Source of the DNA: CAWGJF01 sp963715745 | Lineage (GTDB): Bacteria > Bacteroidota > Ignavibacteria > Ignavibacteriales > Ignavibacteriaceae | Reading direction: 5' to 3' | NCBI GenBank assembly: GCA_963715745.1 | Contig: OY970271.1 | Span: 1,798,001 to 1,862,000 of the forward strand | DNA length: 64,000 bases | Part shown: piece after piece, positions 23,758 through 31,600 of the stretch | Numbering within the stretch: position 1 is the first letter of the stretch | How the letters are laid out: the number at the start of each line of letters is the position of its first letter | Notes under the pieces: generated by a model | The model's input: only the letters and a program-made list of their open reading frames with translations | What the model was told of the DNA's origin: nothing | Database searches by the model: none | Made by a program: the position numbers and the translations under genes

Positions 23758-26137
23758 TTGAATAAAATACAGAAATCTATATTGCCCCTAGTATTAGTTC
23801 TTTTTATTTCACTTCATCAAATATACCCACAGCTAAAAAGTATTAAATTTGAGAAAATCGGAACTGAAAAAAAACTCTCACAAAACCAGGTATTCTGTAT
23901 TTACCAGGACTCAAAGGGATTTCTTTGGTTCGGAACTCAGGATGGACTTAATCTTTATGACGGCTACACTTTTCGGGTATTCAGACATCAGCCAGGTAAT
24001 GAAAACAGCTTATTAGACTATGCTGTAAATGCAATTTGCGAATCAGATGAAGGAATATTTTGGATTGGTACACGGGAAGGATTGAGTAAATTTAATTTAC
24101 GAACCGGAAACTTTACTCACTACACACACAACCCTGATTCATCCAACTCTTTAGTTGATAATAATGTCTGGGGTATAACTAAAGACAGTGAAAACAATTT
24201 ATGGATAGGAACAAGAAACGGACTAAGTCATTTTAATCCAACTAAAAATAAATTTACAAATTATGTCACGTCAACAGGGGAAAATACAATCAGTCATAAT
24301 TTTGTTCTTTCAATTATAGAAGATGCAAATAAAAATATTTGGATCGGTACTGAATTGGGAAACATTTTTAAATTGGATAATCCTTTCAAGAATAATTCAA
24401 CAATACAGCAATTCGGAACAGAAAAATATCTTAAAACATTTTTCAGATCTGTTGAAATCCGTTCTTTTATGGAAGATAAAACCGGGCAGATCTGGGCTGC
24501 CTCATTCGGAAATGGGATTTATATCATTGATCCGCTATCCAACAATGTAAAAAGGATAAATCAAAACGATAGTCAAACTTCTATATCAAATGATTTTGTG
24601 CATTGTATTTATCAATCTTCTGACGGAAACATCTGGATCGGCACAGGAGCAGGTGGTCTGAATAAATATAATCCTCTCACTAAGGAATTTATATTTTATC
24701 AGAATGATCCTCAAAATGAAAAATCAATTTCAACAAATGAAGTAACAGCAATTGTTGAAGATAATTTAAATCAGATTTGGGCCGGGACATCTGTCGGAGG
24801 ATTAAATTTATTAATCGGAGAAACCGGAGAGTTTGAACACTTTATACACGATGTTAAGAATATTAATTCTCTAAGCAGCAACAGGATTATCTGCTTGTAC
24901 AATGATCAGAAAGGTAATCTTTGGATTGGAACATTTGGAGGCGGATTGAACAAAAGGCAAGCTCAAAGCAAAACATTTAAACATTTCACAACAGAAGATG
25001 GATTACCAAGCAATATTGTTAATTCGATTGTTGAAGATTTTACAAGAAAAATTAAAACATGTTTTTGACAGATTTTACCAGGTTGATGAATCAACAAGCA
25101 GGGATTATGAAGGCACTGGTATTGGCCTGGCTTTGGCCAAGGAGATAGTTGAATTACATAACGGTGAAATAAGTGTTATGAGCATTGAAGGAAAAGAAAC
25201 TACTTTTACGATCTGTATTCCAACCGGGCGTGCAAACTATAAACCTGAACAAGTAATTGAAGAATTTCCGGTTCTGCAAAGTATAAATGAACCCACTCAA
25301 AAAGTATTCCTGCCCGAAGAAAATGATTTTCAATATACTCAGGATTCAAACAGGAATTAGAAAGCAAATACACAATCAAAAATAATTTTAATAGTTGAGG
25401 ATAATCTTGATTTAAGAAACTATATCTCCGAACAGCTTGAAAGTGATTTTGCAATTTATGAAGCTGAGGATGGTGCAAAAGGATTGAATCTTGCGTTTGA
25501 AATTCTTCCTGATCTGATCATCAGCGATATTATGATGCCAAAAATGGATGGCTACCAGTTGTGCAAAAAATTAAGGAAAGATTTTCGTACAAGTCACATT
25601 CCAATAATTATGCTTACAGCAAAAGCTGGAAGAGAAGATAAACTTGAAGGACTTGAAACAGGTGCTGATGATTATTTACTAAAACCGTTTGATCAGGAGG
25701 AATTAAAAATAAGAGTGAATAACCTGATAAAGCTTCGTGAACAGATGAGAGAAAAATTCCGATCTGAAATGATGTTAAAACCCCGCGAAGTTATTGTTCC
25801 TTCCAGTGAAAAAGTATTTTTGGAAAAATTGAGTGAAATACTAGAGAAAAAATATAATAATGATAAATTCGGTGTTGATGAATTAAGTTCGGAAGTTGGA
25901 TTAAGCCGTTCCCAGTTGCACAGAAAACTTAAAGCAGTTACAGATCAAACTACGACAGAATTTATAAGAAATTTCAGAATTCAACGTGCAGCAGATTTAA
26001 TAATGCAAAATGCTGGTAATATGGCTGAAATTGCATACCAGGTTGGATTCAGTTCACAAGCTTATTTTACAAAAAGCTTTTCTGAATTTTACAATTGTTC
26101 ACCTATGGAATACCGCAAAAAAAATCAAACCCACTAG
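23758..26137 (+). pseudogene. Broken hybrid two-component system gene (propeller, kinase remnant, response regulator, AraC)
   Basis: Remains of one long gene in three pieces. Piece 1 (23758-25068, TTG start, signal peptide, 436 residues) is a Reg_prop beta-propeller with repeats such as GNLWIGTFGGGLNK and GIFWIGTREGLSKF. It breaks off after NIVNSIVED. Piece 2 (25032-25360, other frame) is only the end of a histidine kinase: VFDRFYQVDESTSRDYEGTGIGLALAKEIVELHNG. After an in-frame TAG at 25358-25360 the same frame continues as receiver (ILIVEDN, phosphoacceptor D in IISDIMMPKMDGY, LKPFD) and AraC HTH (SRSQLHRKLK ... AYQVGFSSQAYFTKSFSEFY). The second half of the propeller, Y_Y_Y domain, TM segment and HisKA are missing. 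Intact relatives run to about 1,300 residues. Confidence 0.82.
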
Positions 26138-26176
26138 TTGTTTCAACTAATCAGCTCTCAGTAATATTTTCCTGAC

Positions 26177-26275
26177 TGCAACAGTAGTTAAAGGATTTAC
26201 AACAATAGTTAAAATCTTCATTTTAACTCTAAAACAATCAAAACTACTGCAACAATATTTAAATAGGTTGCAACC
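26177..26275. promoter_or_regulatory. Repeated motif upstream of the mddA-like gene
   Basis: Three related copies, TGCAACAGTAGTTAAAG (26177), ACAACAATAGTTAAAA (26199) and TGCAACAATATTTAAAT (26248), lie within 90 bp. They are followed by the palindrome GGTTGCAACC (26266-26275). CAGTAGTT at 26182 also pairs with AACTACTG near 26242. This looks like an operator cluster for a transcription factor acting on the gene at 26388; no factor can be named. Confidence 0.35.
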
Positions 26276-26387
26276 ATTCTAAAATAAATCACTTCTTTCA
26301 GACTCTATTTTTGGAACCGTGATTTCAACGGGTATAATCCTAATTCTAAAAAACCCGAGACTTAAATAAACTAACTAATCATAAATC

Positions 26388-27164
26388 ATGGAGTCCAAAA
26401 TGAAACGTGTTCTTTTTTTCTTGTATGGGGTAGTTTGCTACTTCATCTTTTTTGGTACTTTTCTGTATGCGATTGGATTTGTCGGTAATATATTTGTACC
26501 GAAGTCAATCGATTCCGTCGCAACAGCACCATTGGCTGAAGCACTATTAATTAATGCAGCTTTGCTTGGGTTATTTGCTTTGCAACATAGCATAATGGCA
26601 AGGCAAGGTTTTAAAAAGTGGTGGACAAAGTTTGTTCCTAAGCCAATTGAAAGAAGTACATTTGTATTGTTTGCAAGTCTTGCTCTAATTTTAATGTTCT
26701 GGCAGTGGCAGCCAATTGGTGGAGTTATCTGGAACATTCAGAATCCGGTCGCTCAGTATATCCTTTATGGTATCTTTGCAATCGGATGGTTACTTGTACT
26801 GGTTACAACATTCTACATCAACCACTTTGATCTTTTTGGGTTAAGGCAAGTTTGGTTGCAATTAGTAGGAAAGAAATATACAAACCTGGGATTTGTAACC
26901 CCTGGTCCTTACAAAATTATGAGACACCCTTTGTACTTCGGATTTTTACTCGGATTCTGGGCAACTCCTGTCATGACATTAGCACATCTCGTTTTCGCTT
27001 TAGCAACAACCGGATATATTTTGATTGCCATTCAGCTTGAAGAAAAAGACCTTGTAAGCATCCATGGAAGAGATTATGCAAACTACAAAAAAAGTGTATC
27101 TATGATTCTTCCGTTCAGGAAAAAACAAAAATCTGTTGCACAAGCTTATGATAAAGCTGCATAA
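26388..27164 (+). CDS. mddA: MddA-like methanethiol S-methyltransferase (isoprenylcysteine methyltransferase superfamily)
   Basis: 258 residues with about six TM helices. ALFALQHS-type (LGLFALQHSIMARQGFKKW), FYINHFDLFGLRQVW and the catalytic-end motif TPGPYKIMRHPLYFGFLLGFWATPVMTLAHL with a later EEKDLVSIHGRDYANYKK fit the MddA subgroup. That subgroup methylates methanethiol to dimethyl sulfide using SAM in the membrane. A start at ATG 26400 is equally possible. Alternatives within the superfamily are NnrU or other ICMT-like enzymes, so the substrate is likely rather than certain. A strong hairpin terminator follows. Confidence 0.78.
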   Translation: MESKMKRVLFFLYGVVCYFIFFGTFLYAIGFVGNIFVPKSIDSVATAPLAEALLINAALLGLFALQHSIMARQGFKKWWTKFVPKPIERSTFVLFASLALILMFWQWQPIGGVIWNIQNPVAQYILYGIFAIGWLLVLVTTFYINHFDLFGLRQVWLQLVGKKYTNLGFVTPGPYKIMRHPLYFGFLLGFWATPVMTLAHLVFALATTGYILIAIQLEEKDLVSIHGRDYANYKKSVSMILPFRKKQKSVAQAYDKAA

Positions 27165-27175
27165 TTTAATGATTC

Positions 27176-27211
27176 ATTCCGGTCATGTCTGTTCATAGGT
27201 ATGACCGGAAT
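27176..27211 (+). terminator. Rho-independent terminator candidate after mddA
   Basis: ATTCCGGTCAT (27176-27186) pairs perfectly with ATGACCGGAAT (27201-27211), followed by a T-rich stretch (TTGATTACTTTTAT). It begins 12 bp after the mddA stop. Confidence 0.7.
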
Positions 27212-27231
27212 TTGATTACTTTTATCTTAAA

Positions 27232-27495
27232 ATGAACAATAGTAATAACATAGGAACTAAAATGAGCACAGTATTAATAAAGTTATTTAGCAGAATGATC
27301 AGGAGGAATATTTTCTTCAGATTTTACAAGTATATGATATTTGACTCTATATTAATAATAAAACAGAATGGATTTAGAGAATTAATTAGAAAACGAGGAT
27401 TAAAATTTGTTCTGCTGGTAATTGCATATTACCTGGTAAGGGATACTCTTCTTTATATTATCCTGCCAAAGGTGATTGCAATAGGAATCTTATAA
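27232..27495 (+). CDS. Small membrane protein, unknown
   Basis: 87 residues, basic and hydrophobic. It has an amphipathic region with several Arg/Lys-rich turns (residues 15-60) and one TM segment at about residues 61-80 (FVLLVIAYYLVRDTLLYIILP). ATG at 27232 or at 27262 could be the start. It lies 28 bp before the PLP decarboxylase gene on the same strand and may be co-transcribed. No family recognised. The intact frame and good spacing support it, but a small AT-rich ORF remains less certain. Confidence 0.5.
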   Translation: MNNSNNIGTKMSTVLIKLFSRMIRRNIFFRFYKYMIFDSILIIKQNGFRELIRKRGLKFVLLVIAYYLVRDTLLYIILPKVIAIGIL

Positions 27496-27523
27496 TCAAA
27501 AATTATTAAGGAATACATCTGAT

Positions 27524-28990
27524 ATGGATCACATTGAACAAAATATCCCTACCCGGGCTACTTCCATATTTGCAATCGATTTTGAATTTTACAGGGAATT
27601 GATTTCAGAAAATAATATTGGAAAAGATAAAATGAATAAGTTGCTCGAAATAACAAAAAATATAAGCGTTGAATATCTTGAATCACTTAAAAATAGAAGA
27701 GTGTACCCAAACAATGAAACATTGAGTAAGTTAAAAATGTTTTCAGAAACTCTGCCTGAGATTCCAACTTCGGATGAAAAAGTGATAGAATATCTTAACA
27801 AATATGGATCACCATCAGCAGTTGCAAGTGCAGGAGGTCGTTACTTTGGTTTTGTAATTGGGGGCACATTGCCTGCCGCTCTTTCAGCAAACTGGTTAGC
27901 AGGAACGTGGGACCAGAATGGTGGACTTAATGTTACCAGTCCGGTAAATGCAGCAATCGAAAAAATCACTTCAGATTGGTTGGTGGAAATTCTACCAGTT
28001 GCAAAAGAAGCAACTGCAGGTTTTGTAACCGGCGTTACAATGGCAAACTTTTGTGGATTAGCAGCAGCAAGGCATAACATATTAAAAAGACTTGGTTGGA
28101 ATGTCGAAGCCGATGGACTTTTTAATGCGCCGGAAATTAAAGTTGTTATAGGTGAAGAAGCTCATGGAAGTCTTTTAAAAGCATTAAACCTCGTTGGTTT
28201 TGGTTATAACAGGGTAATAAAAGTTCCGGTTGATAATCAGGGAAGAATGGTTGCTGATCGTCTTCCTGAATTAGATGATAAAACTATTGTTTGTCTGCAG
28301 GCCGGAAATGTTAATTCCGGTTCATTTGATCCGGCAGATAAAATAATTCCGATTGCTAAACAAAAAGGTGCATGGGTTCATGTCGATGGTGCATTTGGTT
28401 TGTGGGCAGGAGTTTCCGAAAAATATTCACATCTGACTAAAGGAATCGAAAAAGCAGATTCCTGGGCAACTGATGGTCATAAATGGTTGAATGTACCTTA
28501 CGACAGCGGCATTGTAATAGTCAAAGATGCTGAAAAGCTTCGTGCAGCAATGTCAATGACCGGAGATTATCTTGATCAATCAGGTGAAAGAGTTCCATAC
28601 CAGTATACACCTGAATTATCACGTAAAGCCAGAGCAATTGAAATCTGGGCTGCTCTAAAATCTTTGGGAAGAATTGGAGTTGTCGATTTGATTGAACGGA
28701 CATGTTCCCATGCTTCCAGGTTTGCCAAAGAAATTAAAAATGCTGGTTATGATATCTTAAATGATGTGGTGATTAACCAGGTGCTTGTATCTTTTGGAAT
28801 TGACGAATCTACTAAAAAAGTTGTGGAAGAGATTCAAAAAGACGGTACTTGCTGGATGGGTCTGACAAACTGGAAGGGAAAAACTGCAATGAGGATAAGC
28901 GTTTCTTCCAGGGCAACAACATATGATGATGTGGAAAAAAGTCTTGAAGCAATAATTCGGATTGCAAATAAATATTCAAATAAAGTTTAA
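27524..28990 (+). CDS. PLP-dependent group II decarboxylase-like enzyme
   Basis: 488 residues, fold-type I. It has a PLP-lysine motif DSWATDGHKWLNVPYDSG (K around residue 321), VHVDGAFGLWAG (PLP-binding Asp) and TGVTMANFCGLAAARHNIL in the cofactor-phosphate loop. The overall order matches aromatic-L-amino-acid/glutamate decarboxylases and related 'aspartate aminotransferase family' proteins. It probably decarboxylates an amino acid in the cytoplasm; the substrate cannot be read from sequence. It ends 14 bp before the phosphatase start, so the two may form an operon. Confidence 0.87.
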   Translation: MDHIEQNIPTRATSIFAIDFEFYRELISENNIGKDKMNKLLEITKNISVEYLESLKNRRVYPNNETLSKLKMFSETLPEIPTSDEKVIEYLNKYGSPSAVASAGGRYFGFVIGGTLPAALSANWLAGTWDQNGGLNVTSPVNAAIEKITSDWLVEILPVAKEATAGFVTGVTMANFCGLAAARHNILKRLGWNVEADGLFNAPEIKVVIGEEAHGSLLKALNLVGFGYNRVIKVPVDNQGRMVADRLPELDDKTIVCLQAGNVNSGSFDPADKIIPIAKQKGAWVHVDGAFGLWAGVSEKYSHLTKGIEKADSWATDGHKWLNVPYDSGIVIVKDAEKLRAAMSMTGDYLDQSGERVPYQYTPELSRKARAIEIWAALKSLGRIGVVDLIERTCSHASRFAKEIKNAGYDILNDVVINQVLVSFGIDESTKKVVEEIQKDGTCWMGLTNWKGKTAMRISVSSRATTYDDVEKSLEAIIRIANKYSNKV

Positions 28991-29003
28991 AAAAGAAAGA
29001 AGT

Positions 29004-30251
29004 ATGGAAAAAACTATAACAAATAATAATGAAACTTTAGTAAAGAAAGATTTTATCCTTCTACAAAAAGTTTTAAGAAATATTAATTCAATATTAAATA
29101 CAGGTGAATTGTTAAAAAGAATAGTTGAAGATGTGTCGCAAATTCTCGGATTTGACAGGTGCGCAATTTTACTTTATGATGAAATCAATGATCAGCTTGA
29201 AATTGCTGCGCTAACCGGTTGGGAAGATAACAGTTTTCCGGTAGGCACGGTACTTCGTCGGAATGAAGGAATTGTTTGGAAGGCAATGAGAGAATCCAGC
29301 ATAGTCTATATACCTGACGTTGAAAATTTTCCGGAAGAAACACCTTGTGATTTTACAAGCAGGTCGCATGTTGATATCCCACTTTACCATCAGGGCAAAA
29401 TAATCGGTTTACTAAATGCACAGCATTATGAAGTAGATGCCTTCACAATAGAAGATCTGCAGACACTTTCGGCTCTTGCTTCACACATTCCTATTGCAAT
29501 AATTAATTCAAGAATGTTTGAGACAATTGAAAATCAGAAGAAACTTATTTTGAATGAATTATCAGAAGCAAGAGAAGTACAGAAAAGTCTTTTTCCTAAA
29601 AAGAATCCTGAAATAGAAGGTCTTTCGTTCACAGCAATATGTGAACCAAGTTATAAAGTTGGTGGTGATTGGTATGATTATATTTATTTCCCGGATGGAA
29701 GAATCGGAGTAGTTATAGCAGATGTTTCGGGTAAAGGATTAAGTGCAGCACTTTTGATGTCATCAACTAAAATGATATTTAAACATGTCGCTATGTCAAT
29801 TCCTTCTCCGTCTGAAGTATTGAAAAAAGTAAACAGGATATTAATGCCGGATATTCCAAGCACTAGGTTTATAACTTTGTTGTACTTGGTGTTAGACCCT
29901 AAATCAAAAGAAATAGTATTTTCTAATGCTGGTCATATGAATCCTGTTCTTATAAACTCCGATGGAACATCTATTATTAATTTAGAACCTGGTTTCCCTT
30001 TAGGTATAGCTGAATCAAATTATAGTGAACAGAAATTATCATTTGAAAAAGGGGACAAAATATTTTTATATTCCGACGGCGTAACGGATGCTATTAATAT
30101 TATAGGTGAAAGCTTTGATATTGAAAGAATATTGAATCATTTTAGTCAACAGGGAAACAATATTCAATCTTTAAATAAAGAAATAAAAAATTTTAGCCTA
30201 AATTCACCTCAGGTCGATGATATTACTATGTTGATGATTGAGTCTACTTGA
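29004..30251 (+). CDS. GAF domain plus PP2C (SpoIIE/RsbU-type) serine phosphatase
   Basis: 415 residues from ATG 29004, preceded by AAAGAAAGAAG; an upstream start would overlap the previous gene. A GAF domain at about residues 15-170 (LGFDRCAILLYDEINDQLEIAALTGW) is joined by a coiled linker (LILNELSEAREVQKSLFPK) to a PP2C SIGMA-type domain. The metal sites are GGDWYDY and VIADVSGKGLSAALLMSS, with FSNAGHMNPVL and FLYSDGVTDA near the end. It dephosphorylates an anti-anti-sigma factor or similar partner in response to a GAF ligand. No partner gene is adjacent. Confidence 0.92.
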   Translation: MEKTITNNNETLVKKDFILLQKVLRNINSILNTGELLKRIVEDVSQILGFDRCAILLYDEINDQLEIAALTGWEDNSFPVGTVLRRNEGIVWKAMRESSIVYIPDVENFPEETPCDFTSRSHVDIPLYHQGKIIGLLNAQHYEVDAFTIEDLQTLSALASHIPIAIINSRMFETIENQKKLILNELSEAREVQKSLFPKKNPEIEGLSFTAICEPSYKVGGDWYDYIYFPDGRIGVVIADVSGKGLSAALLMSSTKMIFKHVAMSIPSPSEVLKKVNRILMPDIPSTRFITLLYLVLDPKSKEIVFSNAGHMNPVLINSDGTSIINLEPGFPLGIAESNYSEQKLSFEKGDKIFLYSDGVTDAINIIGESFDIERILNHFSQQGNNIQSLNKEIKNFSLNSPQVDDITMLMIEST

Positions 30252-30324
30252 TTATATTATAATATAATTTTAAATATTTATAAGTATTAATGTATATACT
30301 GTTTACTTAATCAAGGATATTTCT

Positions 30325-30852
30325 ATGAAATTCAATTTAGTATCTCTATTTGTTGTCGTAATTACCGGATTTAATTTTGGACAGAATACTTCACTTATAG
30401 ATTCTAAAGTATTTTCTTTTCAAAAAGAAGTTACTCTGCCAGGATCTCCAAACGAAATTTGGAATATCGTTACAGGTGATATTAGCGGTTGGTGGGATCA
30501 CTCATTTTCAGATAATCCGGTAAAATTTTATATTGATGCAAAACCCGGCGGAGGTTTCTGGGAAATATTTGATGAAGAAGGAAATGGTGTTCTTCATGCA
30601 ACTGTGATATATGCTGACAAAGGGAAATTACTTCGATTTGAAGGACCATTAGGACTATCCGGTAAAGCAATTCAGGTTGTTACTACTTTTCAATTTGAAT
30701 CCAGCGGAAATGATTCCACAAAATTTATTGTTTCACTTAATGCTGCAGGTCAGGTGGAAGAAGGTATACCTGCAATTGTAGAAAAAGTTTGGGATCACTT
30801 CATTTACGAACAATTAGAACCATTCGTTAAATCTAATTATCAAAAAGATTAA
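30325..30852 (+). CDS. Secreted SRPBCC (START/Bet v1-like) protein
   Basis: 175 residues. A signal peptide, MKFNLVSLFVVVITGFNFGQ, is followed by an SRPBCC fold: VFSFQKEVTLPGSPNEIWNIVTGDISGWWDHSFSD ... FYIDAKPGGGFWEIFDEEGNGVLHATVIYADKGKLLRFEGPLGL, the usual pattern of AHA1/polyketide-cyclase-like domains. These form a deep hydrophobic pocket; the ligand is unknown. Export is unusual for this fold but the signal peptide is clear. Its own 70-bp AT-rich leader suggests a separate promoter. Confidence 0.83.
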   Translation: MKFNLVSLFVVVITGFNFGQNTSLIDSKVFSFQKEVTLPGSPNEIWNIVTGDISGWWDHSFSDNPVKFYIDAKPGGGFWEIFDEEGNGVLHATVIYADKGKLLRFEGPLGLSGKAIQVVTTFQFESSGNDSTKFIVSLNAAGQVEEGIPAIVEKVWDHFIYEQLEPFVKSNYQKD

Positions 30853-30935
30853 ATTTTTTAATATTCGTTTTTTATTTGGCAATTATTAATATTTGGCAGG
30901 GGTTAAATAAAATTATTGATAAAATATACTATTAA

Positions 30936-31460
30936 TTGAAATTTTTAATCAGCTTATTACTTGCAGGGTTATTTGTTTTTAACTCTGTCGGCTACCAGGT
31001 TTTATTTGGAGCTTTATTTATTAAGCACCGGTCTGAAATGAATTCTGTTGTTAAAGAATCTGACAATGAAACTCTGGAGAAAATTGTTATTGATTTATCA
31101 AAACGTACTGATTTTTTTGAGATTAATGAAAGAGAGATATTTTACAAAGGTTGTCTGTATGATGTTAAGTACAAAAAATCAGAAAGTTCAAAAATCATTT
31201 TTTATTGTAAGAAGGATGAAAAAGAACTTGAGCTTTTGTGTCACTTTATAAAAATAGATCACGAGAATAAAGAAACGGGGAGAAAAAATCCATTTAACAA
31301 TTTTTTACAAAAATCTTTTCAAACTTTATATTTTCAAAAATTAAATCTGTCAAACATTCAATTGCCTTCAATTGAATTTTGGTTTTCAACATTTGCTATC
31401 AGATATAATCAACCCGATTTAAACCTTTTAACACCGCCACCTCAATTTTCTCCTTCCTGA
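30936..31460 (+). CDS. Small TBDR-linked protein, paralog 1 (PPP-tail family)
   Basis: 174 residues. One N-terminal hydrophobic segment (LISLLLAGLFVFNSVGYQVLF, residues 3-23), then an extracytoplasmic domain. Features shared with the genes at 34087, 41257 and 41985: a SxGY-type end of the hydrophobic segment, a KGCLYDV motif (residue about 72; xGxMYDI in the others), a FYCKKDEKE motif (FYCxxD), and a C-terminal proline-rich end TPPPQFSPS. It starts at a TTG about 80 bp after the previous gene and precedes a TonB-dependent receptor. HYC_CC_PP-type proteins of Bacteroidota have similar size, place and a proline tail; a link is an inference. Function unknown. Confidence 0.68.
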   Translation: MKFLISLLLAGLFVFNSVGYQVLFGALFIKHRSEMNSVVKESDNETLEKIVIDLSKRTDFFEINEREIFYKGCLYDVKYKKSESSKIIFYCKKDEKELELLCHFIKIDHENKETGRKNPFNNFLQKSFQTLYFQKLNLSNIQLPSIEFWFSTFAIRYNQPDLNLLTPPPQFSPS

Positions 31461-31494
31461 ATATCGTAAATCAAATATAATTGTTGCCAGATTA

Positions 31495-31533
31495 TTTATC
31501 CGGATAAAAACAATTGTTTTTACCCCGGATAAA
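31495..31533. promoter_or_regulatory. 39-bp two-part palindrome before the first receptor gene
   Basis: Outer arms TTTATCCGG (31495-31503) and CCGGATAAA (31525-31533) enclose an inner perfect palindrome AAAAACAATTGTTTTT (31506-31521). It lies between the small gene and the receptor at 31601. It could be a terminator/attenuator hairpin or an operator for a metal regulator; no T-run follows, which favours the operator. Confidence 0.45.
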
Positions 31534-31600
31534 ATGGACACATTTATGCTAATTATTATTCAATTAAATTTTTATCTAATTACAGAATTTGAGGATAAAT

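Noticed and set aside
26177..26275. CRISPR-like array before the mddA-like gene
   Set aside because: Repeats are short (about 16 bp), imperfect, only three, and spacing is unequal.
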